Source: a virus. From it: DNA of 44,636 bases. The stretch spans positions 1 through 44,636 of the IMG/VR virus record IMGVR_UViG_3300031521_000124. One strand, written 5' to 3'. This document shows, in pieces, positions 17,516 through 23,903 of this stretch. Below the pieces are notes generated by a model. The model was not told where the DNA came from. It saw nothing but the letters and a program-made list of their open reading frames with translations, and searched no databases. Both the position numbers and the translations under genes were made by a program. Every line of letters starts with the position of its first letter. Within the stretch, counting starts at the first letter, position 1.

Positions 17516-17588
17516 CGGGAATGGAGGGACTTGAACCCTCGATCACGGTTTTAGAGACCGCTGCCCTAACCAACTGAGCTACAAACCC
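17516..17588 (-). tRNA. Amber suppressor tRNA (anticodon CUA)
   Basis: A cloverleaf folds on the minus strand: D stem GCTC/GGGC, anticodon stem GCGGT/ACCGT, loop CTCTAAA (anticodon CTA, reads UAG), a 4-nt variable loop, T stem GAGGG/CCCTC with loop TTCAAGT, acceptor GGGTTTG/CATTCCC, discriminator G73. The acceptor has two U-U mismatches (4-69, 5-68). CCA is not fully encoded. The anticodon arm equals that of E. coli tRNA-Trp apart from the middle anticodon base (CCA to CTA) and the outer stem pair; that same change made the classical Su7 suppressor, which inserts mostly Gln. Trp descent is inferred. It lies 12 nt downstream of a gene with an in-frame TAG. Confidence 0.85.
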
Positions 17589-17593
17589 ATAAA

Positions 17594-17618
17594 GGGCCCC
17601 TCATAAGAGAGGAAGCCC
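17594..17618 (-). other. GC-rich hairpin between the PTH2-like stop and the tRNA
   Basis: GGGC-(2)-CCTC, a 6-nt loop, GAGG-(1)-GCCC forms a strong bulged stem in otherwise AT-rich sequence, covering the last codons and the TGA of the PTH2-like gene and ending 5 nt before tRNA position 1. No T-run follows on the minus strand, so it is more likely a processing or stability element than a terminator. Confidence 0.45.
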
Positions 17619-17894
17619 ATTAAACATTTTTGAGTCGGTTAAACATGCTAATGCAGTAATTTCGTTATTTATGTCAGGTTCTCTGAATACTGAATATTCC
17701 ATATCTTTGTAATGAACTTTATTAAGCCATTTTTCAAGAGATTCTTTGTTTCCAACATTCAAATAAATTAACGTTTGATTGTTCCATGTGTTCTATGGAA
17801 AATCTAACATCCATTGTGCAACGGCATGTCCAGCCTGAACCGCAGATGAAGATCGATTAAGATCTGACCTCACTAACACATAGAGCTTCTCCAT
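17601..17894 (-). CDS. Peptidyl-tRNA hydrolase 2-like protein with in-frame amber codon 34
   Basis: The frame runs from ATG 17892-17894 to TGA 17601-17603 (97 codons) with one TAG at 17793-17795 (codon 34). Both sides clearly belong to one protein: KLYVLVRSDLN and AVQAGHAVAQWML before the stop, then LIYLNV, EYSVFREPDINNEITALAC and the GLPLL end after it. This matches the PTH2 fold, whose members release peptides from stalled peptidyl-tRNA. The catalytic Lys of canonical PTH2 (in GKGK) is Ser here (RSSSA), so activity may differ. Its start overlaps the upstream gene by 38 nt in another frame. Full length requires UAG decoding, and an amber-decoding tRNA lies just downstream. It could otherwise be a decayed gene. 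Confidence 0.75.
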
Positions 17895-18156
17895 ACTTTG
17901 CAAGTAATTCAGTTAGTTTTCGTTCAGAATAATCAGTGTCCTTTGAGATAATTTGGAAAATTTCTTTTCCTTTTAATACTCCGTATGCGATATACATATG
18001 CATGAGTTCATGTTTTTGTTCTCTTGCTAATGCAGCTGCATCGTTTGGTTTCATTGTTCTTACTCCGATGAATCTAACGGCTTTGCGTTGTTCTTTCGTT
18101 GCTCTTTGTTTTGCAGCGAGTACTGCGATTGCTGATTTTAAGTCTTTTCTTGTCAT
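17857..18156 (-). CDS. Hypothetical protein (99 aa)
   Basis: Basic N-terminal helix rich in Lys, Arg and Ala (residues 1-30), then HELMHMYIAYGVLKGKEIFQ and an acidic helix with DYSERKLTELLAKYG. The His-Glu-x-x-His spacing (HELMH) resembles a zinc-peptidase motif, but no third ligand or wider metalloprotease context is visible, so it may be chance. Its last 13 codons overlap the PTH2-like gene in a different frame. It probably belongs to one operon with PTH2, the tRNA and GH16. Function unknown. Confidence 0.6.
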   Translation of the reverse strand: MTRKDLKSAIAVLAAKQRATKEQRKAVRFIGVRTMKPNDAAALAREQKHELMHMYIAYGVLKGKEIFQIISKDTDYSERKLTELLAKYGEALCVSEVRS

Positions 18157-18251
18157 GATTTCTTTTGTTTTTTTAAGTTTTTTGATGATTGTTTACTGTC
18201 TAAATTCAAAAGAATGACGTCTGGACTTCTACTTCTTACCTAATGTTTCAT
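18153..18251 (-). other. Possible 32-codon ORF with amber at codon 4
   Basis: ATG AAA CAT TAG starts at 18251 and the frame stays open to TGA 18153-18155, overlapping the ATG of the next gene as ATGA, the coupling style seen throughout this strand. The peptide is Ser/Lys-rich (VRSRSPDVILLNLDSKQSSK), with a basic tail. Without suppression it is only a tripeptide. Alternatives are a leader peptide or chance. Its nearness to the suppressor tRNA and other TAG-bearing frames is why it is listed. Confidence 0.3.
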
Positions 18252-18268
18252 GGTAATTAATGTTTAGA

Positions 18269-18449
18269 TTAGTTATTATTATAATTTATATATCTCTATT
18301 TCACAATAGTTTCACTTGGGATGTTTTGTGCAACCTATTTGAAAGTTGTATAATCATCGTCTGTCATCTGTTCAAATATGTCGTTTACTCGGTTAAGTTT
18401 TCTTCTTTCTTTATAGGCTCTTGGTTCGAGATTTTTCTTGTATGTCCAT
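18269..18449 (-). pseudogene. Degenerate reading frame with two in-frame TAGs and a start offset
   Basis: A protein-like frame (TYKKNLEPRAYKERRKLNRV, then a NDIFEQMTDDDYTTFK segment) runs to TAG 18335-18337, continues in frame (VAQNIPSETIVK) to a second TAG 18296-18298, and reaches TAA 18269-18271. The only ATG near its beginning (18447-18449) is off by one base; removing one G of ATGG would put it in frame. It sits 21 nt after a promoter. With UAG decoding and the single-base repair it would encode 50-60 residues. It may be decay, an assembly indel plus suppression, or a recoded gene. Family unknown. Confidence 0.45.
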
Positions 18450-18469
18450 GTTTGTTATTGATTAGATTG

Positions 18470-18501
18470 CAAATATAAAACATTTATTTGACATAAAAAA
18501 A
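18470..18501 (-). promoter_or_regulatory. Bacteroidetes-type promoter for the tRNA/PTH2/GH16 operon
   Basis: On the minus strand: T-run, ATGTC, 12 nt, then TATATTTG (18470-18477). Same spacing as the copies at 3973, 23148, 26351 and 28150. It fires towards the TAG-bearing frames, the PTH2-like gene and the suppressor tRNA, so the tRNA would be made from a host-type promoter, probably early. Confidence 0.65.
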
Positions 18502-18505
18502 TTTA

Positions 18506-19216
18506 TTAAAAAATCATTTCATTAGTTTCTGGATTCCAATCACACGTTAATGGCTTGTATACATATCTATACCGTTCATCAAGAACAGAAGCATTTATAA
18601 AATGAGTGTTTCCATTAAATGCATATCCTCTTCCAGAATGAATATGCCCGTATACATGAATTTTAGGCTTCAATATTTCTATTCTATCAGCAAGTAATTC
18701 ACATCCTAAATGATCATTTCTTCCAATTAGTTGATCAAGATGCCCATAAGATGGACCATGTGTAATAAGAATATCGGTATCATTAGGGATATTACTCCAT
18801 TTTTCTTTTAGTTGCCAACCGTTTCTTGGAAGATTGAATGCCCAATTTAAAAATTCAGGTTGCCAAGGAGACCCATAAATTTTTATATGATTTCCTCCAA
18901 AAATATATGCTTCTTCTCCAAAAACATAGCTATTATCTTGTAAAAGATGAATACTTTTATATGAATCAATAATCTCACTTATTTTTTCAGAATTATGTTC
19001 AAATCCAAAATCATGATTCCCGGGTATGAATATTTTATAATCGTAATTTCGTAAACCATCGAACCATTCGCAGAATTCTTTTATTTCTTGTACATGGCCT
19101 CTTGATGTAATATCACCCGCATGAATCAATAAATCACCTCCTGGTAAGTCTTTTGTAACTAACTTATGATACGTATGTGTATCACTCAAAAAACTAATCC
19201 TCACGAGACATTTCAT
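18506..19216 (-). CDS. MPPED-like metallophosphoesterase (about 236 aa)
   Basis: Calcineurin-like motifs in order: SDTHTYHK (D-x-H), HAGDITSRG, PGNHDFGF, ITHGP and YGHIHSG. The layout (short N-terminal, HGPSYGHLDQ, GRGYAFNG-NTHFINAS) matches MPPED1/2-type phosphodiesterases, which cleave cyclic nucleotides or related esters. All metal ligands are present. ATG at 19214-19216 is chosen; a TTG one codon earlier is also possible. The start overlaps the end of the preceding gene by 23 nt. A role against cyclic-nucleotide-based host defence is conceivable but unproven. Confidence 0.8.
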   Translation of the reverse strand: MKCLVRISFLSDTHTYHKLVTKDLPGGDLLIHAGDITSRGHVQEIKEFCEWFDGLRNYDYKIFIPGNHDFGFEHNSEKISEIIDSYKSIHLLQDNSYVFGEEAYIFGGNHIKIYGSPWQPEFLNWAFNLPRNGWQLKEKWSNIPNDTDILITHGPSYGHLDQLIGRNDHLGCELLADRIEILKPKIHVYGHIHSGRGYAFNGNTHFINASVLDERYRYVYKPLTCDWNPETNEMIF

Positions 19217-19535
19217 CAAATTTTAACATATCAAGGTAAATACACATACTTTCAAGTAATTCAGTTCTATAAAGAATTTCTTGAATATTATTAATGAGAA
19301 CTCGTTCAAGATATTTCCCATCTTTTCTTATGAAAAATACTTCTACATTCTTGAGACCTTTGTTTCCATTAACTGCATCTTTTCTAGCCCATTCTGTACA
19401 GAATTTATCAGACCACCACTCGAAACCCTCAGGATTCACGAAGTATGGCTTAGCGTCATCTTTATCCCATGGAAATAGTATCCATTTGGTTTTTTCGTGT
19501 GATGGTTCAGGAGGCATCTCTAAGTTATTTTCCAT
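19194..19535 (-). CDS. Hypothetical protein (113 aa)
   Basis: Rich in Trp, Asp and Lys, with KWILFPWDKDDAKPYFVNPE in the first third and a helical C-terminus (ELLESMCIYLDMLKFDEM). No recognised motif. Ends in TAG, with TGA three codons later. Overlaps its upstream neighbour by 11 nt and its downstream neighbour by 23 nt, so it is translationally coupled on both sides. Function unknown. Confidence 0.55.
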   Translation of the reverse strand: MENNLEMPPEPSHEKTKWILFPWDKDDAKPYFVNPEGFEWWSDKFCTEWARKDAVNGNKGLKNVEVFFIRKDGKYLERVLINNIQEILYRTELLESMCIYLDMLKFDEMSRED

Positions 19536-19686
19536 TGATATTAGCTTTAAATGTCATTTTATCAATTTCTGATAATAATTGAAATCTCATTAATAATCGA
19601 TCAGATTCTGATGCATAATGCCATTCTACATTTTCGTTACAAAGGGCTGCTATCAATTTTTGCTTAAATGTGTAAGTCTTTTTCAT
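19525..19686 (-). CDS. Small basic protein (53 aa)
   Basis: ATG at 19684-19686, sharing its A with the TAA of the upstream gene (TAATG); stop TAA at 19525-19527. The peptide starts MKKTYTFKQKLIAALCNENV and continues with helices containing Arg, Leu and Met. The overlap geometry on both sides is strong support that it is translated. Function unknown. Confidence 0.55.
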   Translation of the reverse strand: MKKTYTFKQKLIAALCNENVEWHYASESDRLLMRFQLLSEIDKMTFKANINGK

Positions 19687-19877
19687 TATATTAGATGAAT
19701 TAAATTCTTTTCAGAAAGTTCCTTTTTGAATTTTTTGATGACATATATTGCATCTTTTACTTCATCAATATCCTCTTTATTCTTTAAAAGTTTTTCGGGA
19801 TCAATATATCCTTCATAAAACAAATCATAATAAAAATCATCTGTTTCTAAAGGTTTTAATTTTGTTAGAAATTCCAT
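19686..19877 (-). CDS. Small acidic helical protein (63 aa)
   Basis: Starts MEFLTKLKPLETDDFYYDLF and continues with a helix rich in Asp, Glu and Lys. It begins 7 nt after the nucleotidyltransferase stop and is coupled to the next gene through TAATG. Pairing of a nucleotidyltransferase with a small helical protein recalls MNT/HEPN-type modules, but no R-x4-6-H HEPN motif is visible, so no such role is claimed. Function unknown. Confidence 0.55.
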   Translation of the reverse strand: MEFLTKLKPLETDDFYYDLFYEGYIDPEKLLKNKEDIDEVKDAIYVIKKFKKELSEKNLIHLI

Positions 19878-19884
19878 TGTTTTT

Positions 19885-20499
19885 TTATTTAAAAGTTATT
19901 GCTCTAAAATCTGACATTATTTGATTATAACGAGGCTTAAATTCTTCAAACAAAGAAAGCCAATCATAATAGTTGAAAATTTCATAAAAGAATGAATTAC
20001 AACTATCGTAGTTTTCAATTTTTCCGGTTTTGACTATCTGAATTCCAAAATCAATTATTCTAAATGCATGAAACATTGATTTTCTTCCAACTGCCATATC
20101 AAGATCAGCTTCTACTGTTAATTTCTTTTTACATTTAACCCAACTGTTTGATGATTTAGCTGATAAAGAATGACGCAGTTTTGCAATATCAAGTTTGAAA
20201 GGAAATTTCATTGTTTCTTTTAGGATACCCGATTTTAAAAATTGACATTCCAATGCTGAAATTTCATGGTCTTCAATTCTTTGGCGATGTTCTTCAACAG
20301 TATAAAAGTTGATATTTATGAGATTGTCAGAAAATTGTTCTTTAATTTTTTTCTTGACAACGATTATAAAATCATGATCTGAATTTGGACGATATGTTCC
20401 ATATACTCTACTTCCATAGGGATAGACACATACAACATTATCTGGATTCAAATATGCCCTTTTATAAATTTCTTCTAGCGTTAAATTATTTTGTATCAT
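19885..20499 (-). CDS. Pol-beta-superfamily nucleotidyltransferase (204 aa)
   Basis: The signature G-S-x-x-x-G...D-x-D is present as YGSRVYGTYRPNSDHDFIIV (about residues 28-47), with Asp42 and Asp44 (SDHDF) as metal-binding acids. A third acidic residue probably follows in the next strand. The C-terminal half is helical, as in stand-alone nucleotidyltransferases. The substrate, protein, RNA or antibiotic-like small molecule, cannot be read. No nearby intact toxin partner is evident. It begins 28 nt downstream of the membrane protein gene. Confidence 0.75.
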   Translation of the reverse strand: MIQNNLTLEEIYKRAYLNPDNVVCVYPYGSRVYGTYRPNSDHDFIIVVKKKIKEQFSDNLININFYTVEEHRQRIEDHEISALECQFLKSGILKETMKFPFKLDIAKLRHSLSAKSSNSWVKCKKKLTVEADLDMAVGRKSMFHAFRIIDFGIQIVKTGKIENYDSCNSFFYEIFNYYDWLSLFEEFKPRYNQIMSDFRAITFK

Positions 20500-20527
20500 T
20501 TTCGAAGGTCTACAATCAGGTCCTGAA

Positions 20528-21109
20528 TCAAATTTTGTATTTCAATAATCTTGACTCCTCACCCGTGCTAGGGTCTATTTGAATTGGAGGATTTCCTACC
20601 CATGTGATATGAGGACAAATTTTATGATAAATTACTCCTATAAGCGCATAAATAGTGTTAGCTATATTAGATGTAAAAGTTTTTCTTAGTAATAAAGTTC
20701 CACCTAATATTATTCCACTTATGCCTAATACCATTCCAAGAATAATCATAAAATTTATAATCCAATCAAGAAAATCATATAACATTATAGATCTATATAA
20801 TCCGTAGCCAAGCACACCTGTTGCAAATGCTATTATACACCCGAAGATAATTTTTCCAATAATTTCACCTATCTCTCTTCTTTTTTTGTCTCTAAGTTCT
20901 TCCTCTGTAGATATTACTTTAGCGTAAATCGGTTTTTTAAATTTTTTAAACAAGTAAGAAATTAATTTAAAAAATATAATGATTGGACTAAGAGCCACTA
21001 AGAAGATGATCAGCCAGAAGAACGGACAAAGCCAGTTTGGAGGATTAACTCCAAAGACCCATGCGTAATATCTTGATAACCAGTTTTGATAATTAAATTT
21101 AAGTTCCAT
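20528..21109 (-). CDS. Multi-pass membrane protein (193 aa)
   Basis: Hydrophobic segments near residues 27-50, 85-107, 112-133 and perhaps 138-150 suggest three or four membrane helices, with a charged loop (KKFKKPIYAKVISTEEELRD) after the first. The C-terminus is hydrophilic. The promoter at 21132-21161 is directly upstream with a leader of about 20 nt. Envelope or superinfection role possible but unsupported. Confidence 0.6.
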   Translation of the reverse strand: MELKFNYQNWLSRYYAWVFGVNPPNWLCPFFWLIIFLVALSPIIIFFKLISYLFKKFKKPIYAKVISTEEELRDKKRREIGEIIGKIIFGCIIAFATGVLGYGLYRSIMLYDFLDWIINFMIILGMVLGISGIILGGTLLLRKTFTSNIANTIYALIGVIYHKICPHITWVGNPPIQIDPSTGEESRLLKYKI

Positions 21110-21131
21110 ATTTTTTTATTTTAGTTTGGTG

Positions 21132-21161
21132 CAAATATAAAAAAATATTTGACACTAAAAA
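21132..21161 (-). promoter_or_regulatory. Bacteroidetes-type promoter
   Basis: GTGTC, 11 nt, TATATTTGCAC on the minus strand, preceded by a short T-run. One base shorter in spacing than the other copies. It drives the membrane protein gene (ATG 23 nt downstream of the box). Confidence 0.6.
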
Positions 21162-21164
21162 TTA

Positions 21165-21458
21165 TTATTTTACTATTACTCTTTTATTACAAATGTCACA
21201 CATCCATTGACCTTCTCCATTAAGATAAAGGTTAGGTTCTTTGCAGTTACATATTACAAAGTTTTGTGCAAAATATGAGTTTTGTAATTTAGTTTCTGTC
21301 GGATTAAGAGCAGACTTTTTGTAAGATTCCTTTGCTCTGTACTCGGAAAGAACTGCTCTGCCGTACCCCTCCATAAGCTCAACTATCTGTTCTTCAAACA
21401 GGCCCATTACAGATTCTGATACATTTGCATACAGCTTGAAATAAAGTTTGGCGCTCAT
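21165..21458 (-). CDS. Zinc-ribbon-like protein (97 aa)
   Basis: Two Cys pairs in the last 30 residues (ICNCKEP and WMCDICNKR: C-x-C plus C-x2-C) suggest one structural zinc site. The first 60 residues are helical (LFEEQIVELMEGYGRAVLSE). Such small ribbon proteins often bind nucleic acid or RNA polymerase, which is inference here. It starts 1 nt after the preceding gene's stop. Function unknown. Confidence 0.6.
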   Translation of the reverse strand: MSAKLYFKLYANVSESVMGLFEEQIVELMEGYGRAVLSEYRAKESYKKSALNPTETKLQNSYFAQNFVICNCKEPNLYLNGEGQWMCDICNKRVIVK

Positions 21459-21459
21459 G

Positions 21460-22008
21460 TTAATCTTTATGTAAGTTTATATTGTATTCAAATGACCCAC
21501 CCCATTTCTCAGCAAGATGCTCGATAAGATTAGATGTATTACTAAAGTCCTTACGTGGAGTATTCATATAAATTGATTCGAGTACTGTCTCGTACTCACT
21601 TATCTGTTTTCCCATAGATATTATAACATCACCATCTTGAGGGGTGTAATGCCTACGTTTGTGCTTCTCGAGCTCCTCAGCTCGTATACCATAATCGATG
21701 CAATTGGTAGCCGCCATATCATTCACGAAGTCAGTGAGAATCGCATCTGCAAGAAATTCATTTATCGTACCTTCATACTTTCCTCGGTAATGCGAGGCAT
21801 AGTCGGTCACAAGGTTTATGAAATCAAGCTTATTCATGATACCTATAGGACGTTTATAGTTGTGGTAAACTCTTTCGAACAGCCAGTAGGCTACTCTTGT
21901 GCCTCCTTTACAATAAACTTCATAAGCTATTGCGATTGGCTCTGCCACAAAGCCTTCAGGCTTCTTATAACTTTCCAAGAACTTTTCAATCAATTTTGTC
22001 TTTGTCAT
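21460..22008 (-). CDS. Hypothetical protein (182 aa)
   Basis: Mostly helical with many Tyr and charged residues; a His/Arg-rich turn (KHKRRHYTPQDGD) at about residues 114-126 and an acidic second half. No catalytic signature recognised. Sits between two close neighbours (7 nt and 1 nt), so it is part of the early-type minus-strand operon. Function unknown. Confidence 0.6.
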   Translation of the reverse strand: MTKTKLIEKFLESYKKPEGFVAEPIAIAYEVYCKGGTRVAYWLFERVYHNYKRPIGIMNKLDFINLVTDYASHYRGKYEGTINEFLADAILTDFVNDMAATNCIDYGIRAEELEKHKRRHYTPQDGDVIISMGKQISEYETVLESIYMNTPRKDFSNTSNLIEHLAEKWGGSFEYNINLHKD

Positions 22009-22015
22009 TTAATAG

Positions 22016-22186
22016 TTACTTTAGGTGTTGCATTCTGATACGAAATTTCGTCAAGGCGATTGGAGCAAGTTCTTTTTCACTAAGTTGTTTATGAGGAGTT
22101 CTTGGAATACGAATCAAACCTAAGTTTTCTTCTGGATGATAACTAATCTTAGTTATCTGACTTATATCAAAGTGTATTTCAACCAT
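22016..22186 (-). CDS. Small basic protein (56 aa)
   Basis: An upstream ATG at 22249 would overlap the previous gene by 62 nt, so the start at 22184-22186 (MVEIHFDISQITKISYHP), just after the preceding TAA, is chosen. The peptide is beta-rich at first and strongly basic at the end (LTKFRIRMQHLK). No recognised family. Confidence 0.55.
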   Translation of the reverse strand: MVEIHFDISQITKISYHPEENLGLIRIPRTPHKQLSEKELAPIALTKFRIRMQHLK

Positions 22187-22187
22187 C

Positions 22188-22586
22188 TTAACAAAATTGT
22201 ATTTCGTTGTAAAAAATCGTTTGAAGCACGTTGTCAGCAGTGCAGGCATCGTCGTTCTGTGTTATCATATCGCTTAAATCACTAAAGGGAACTTCACTCA
22301 TTCTTTCATGAACTTCTTTCATTGTTATTTCTGCGTCCTGATCTCCATCACCTTCAATATCAATAACTTTGAGTGAGTCACCATTACGTAAAATTTGCAT
22401 GAGAACATCCTCATAGCATACGTCGACATCTTTATTAAGTTGACTTTTAAAAATATCTTTTGCTGCTTGATACTCTTCAGCTATATAGGAAAGACGTAAA
22501 CCATGTGAACTAAAGTCATTCAGACCATTACAAAGAGCATTATAAAACATACTCTCACTTTCTTCATTATCGAGAATTATTTTCAT
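22188..22586 (-). CDS. Hypothetical acidic protein (132 aa)
   Basis: Very acidic, helical, with VIDIEGDGDQDAEITMKEVH in the middle; the DxDGDxD-like spacing recalls calcium loops but is probably just acidity. DNA-mimic character is conceivable for so acidic a protein. Its start follows the lipoprotein stop directly. Function unknown. Confidence 0.55.
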   Translation of the reverse strand: MKIILDNEESESMFYNALCNGLNDFSSHGLRLSYIAEEYQAAKDIFKSQLNKDVDVCYEDVLMQILRNGDSLKVIDIEGDGDQDAEITMKEVHERMSEVPFSDLSDMITQNDDACTADNVLQTIFYNEIQFC

Positions 22587-22808
22587 TTACCTATGTTCTA
22601 TTAGAATGTAAGTTTCACCTAAATTTTTAGTAAATCTGTATGTTTGTGCGCTATCTTTGTCAGACATTGTTCGTGTAGCATACCAAAGATTATGATCTTG
22701 CCATGTTACATTAACAAGTTTTTCACCCGCTGGTAAAAGAATTGTTCCACTGTTTTGTGTATCATCTTGTCCATTTTCAGTGCATGCTGTCATAGCAAAA
22801 AGCAGCAT
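22587..22808 (-). CDS. Probable small lipoprotein (73 aa)
   Basis: MLLFAMTAC at the start has a lipobox-like end (A-M-T-A-C, Cys9), but the signal is very short and lacks a basic N-region. The same frame continues open upstream with hydrophobic residues (LIFGI) but offers no ATG, so a rare start may be used. The mature part is Thr/Asn-rich with WQDHNLWYATRTM. It would sit in the host envelope. The next upstream gene ends 11 nt away. Confidence 0.5.
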   Translation of the reverse strand: MLLFAMTACTENGQDDTQNSGTILLPAGEKLVNVTWQDHNLWYATRTMSDKDSAQTYRFTKNLGETYILIEHR

Positions 22809-22819
22809 AATTCCAAAGA

Positions 22820-23143
22820 TTAGTTCACTGTGTACTCCTTCACATAGTAGTCTGCCTTGTTACGTGAACAAACTATTTTGTAATATTGTTGTGAAGGTCC
22901 GTATCCGTGGTTTGTACGAATCTCTTCCGGGTCTCCCACTCTGTGATTCATGTAGTGTCTGTCCTCGATTATGTGAGGCTCACTTGGAAAACCACTCATT
23001 GAAGGACTCCAATCGAACTTGAAGTGGATGTAGCCTGTTGAAGCGGCGCATCCCCATCCAATGGGGTACACCTTGTCTCCTACTTGCAGGTTGTCGTTAG
23101 TCAACACATAATCGACTCCCTTGTGTTTGTGCATTATATTCAT
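22820..23143 (-). CDS. Hypothetical protein (107 aa)
   Basis: Begins MNIMHKHKGVDYVLTNDNL and continues with Gly/Trp-rich beta segments (DKVYPIGWGCAASTG), His/Tyr-rich middle and a basic-aromatic end. The ATG is 4 nt after the TTTG of a strong promoter (23148), so the mRNA is near leaderless. No family recognised. First gene of a transcript that also covers the small lipoprotein. Confidence 0.6.
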   Translation of the reverse strand: MNIMHKHKGVDYVLTNDNLQVGDKVYPIGWGCAASTGYIHFKFDWSPSMSGFPSEPHIIEDRHYMNHRVGDPEEIRTNHGYGPSQQYYKIVCSRNKADYYVKEYTVN

Positions 23144-23147
23144 AGTG

Positions 23148-23179
23148 CAAAGGTAATCAATTTCTTCGACAGAAAAAAA
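23148..23179 (-). promoter_or_regulatory. Bacteroidetes-type promoter, near-leaderless
   Basis: T-run, CTGTC, 12 nt, TACCTTTG, then CACT and the ATG at 23143. TACCTTTG differs from TATATTTG exactly at the two free positions of TAnnTTTG, which is strong evidence that the box is a real promoter element rather than a copied repeat. Confidence 0.75.
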
Positions 23180-23180
23180 T

Positions 23181-23393
23181 TTATTTTTCTTTGAATGGAA
23201 ATTTTGAAACTCTCAATAGCTCATAAAGTTCTTCCTTGGTGTGAGCGTCAAAGAACTCTTTCCACTTCAAAGCATCAAGCTCGGCTTTCTTAGCTTTCTC
23301 CTGGGCTTTAGCAGTTTGGTGATCAACGATTTCGGCTGTTATTTCATTGGTATCACGTTCGAAATCTACTTCGAACATTTTATGTTCTTTCAT
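23181..23393 (-). CDS. Small charged helical protein (70 aa)
   Basis: Residues 25-60 (TAKAQEKAKKAELDALKW and onward) form a strongly charged helix, probably a coiled coil; the end (KFPFKEK) is basic. A start at residue 6 (MFEVDF) is possible. Overlaps its upstream neighbour by 4 nt (ATGA). The promoter of the next gene lies right after its stop. Function unknown. Confidence 0.55.
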   Translation of the reverse strand: MKEHKMFEVDFERDTNEITAEIVDHQTAKAQEKAKKAELDALKWKEFFDAHTKEELYELLRVSKFPFKEK

Positions 23394-23590
23394 AATATTG
23401 AGTTGTCTTCCTTTGATAAGAAATAAAGCAATGGACCATAACAGTATGTGGTTTGATCACCAGTTGCAGGTATCGTCCTGTCACATCGGTCAATTACCCA
23501 GCCGTCGTTTAAGAGCCTTTCAAGAGCATCGATTGATTCCTGTGCGTTGTCTTTGTTAAAACTTACTCTGTGTATCTTAAATGTTGTCAT
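23390..23590 (-). CDS. DUF1737-like small protein (66 aa)
   Basis: The segment ALERLLNDGWVIDRC matches the L-x-x-x-G-W-x-x-x core of DUF1737-like proteins, small alpha/beta folds common in phages and bacteria. The later YCYGPLLYFLSK strand completes it. Function of the family is unknown. It overlaps both neighbours (4 and 14 nt). Confidence 0.6.
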   Translation of the reverse strand: MTTFKIHRVSFNKDNAQESIDALERLLNDGWVIDRCDRTIPATGDQTTYCYGPLLYFLSKEDNSIL

Positions 23591-23903
23591 TCTTTGCGTT
23601 TTTGAGGTCCTCTTTGTATTTGTTTTCAGCGTACGCCATCATCTCGGCGAACGAGGCGACGTTAGCGGGGTCGTAGTTCGAACATGCACGGATGGCCTCT
23701 TCGGGTTCATCAGTGAACATAATTTCTTTGTACCATAGGTCTCCTTTATATGAGTGCGTGTTGTCATCTGAAGCCACGGTCCAGAACCTGAAGCCCTTAT
23801 CTGGTAACGTTAAGTGTTCCAAAACAACATATTGCTTGTTATCTGGGTTTCTCGGTTCCTCTGCAGGAGCATTCTTTGTCTCGTTGTATGCGTCGTCTTT
23901 CAT
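23577..23903 (-). CDS. Hypothetical protein (108 aa)
   Basis: A disordered, charged start (NETKNAPAEEPRNPDNK) precedes a compact part with GFRFWTVASDDNTHSYKGDL and acidic helices (DEPEEAIRACSNYD). No motif recognised. Overlaps the following gene by 14 nt and the preceding by 4 nt. Sits in the GC-richer part of the operon. Confidence 0.55.
   Translation of the reverse strand: MKDDAYNETKNAPAEEPRNPDNKQYVVLEHLTLPDKGFRFWTVASDDNTHSYKGDLWYKEIMFTDEPEEAIRACSNYDPANVASFAEMMAYAENKYKEDLKNAKNDNI

Noticed and set aside
17857-18156. Zinc metalloprotease based on HELMH
   Set aside because: Only the short H-E-x-x-H match is present; no third metal ligand or protease-like surroundings were found.
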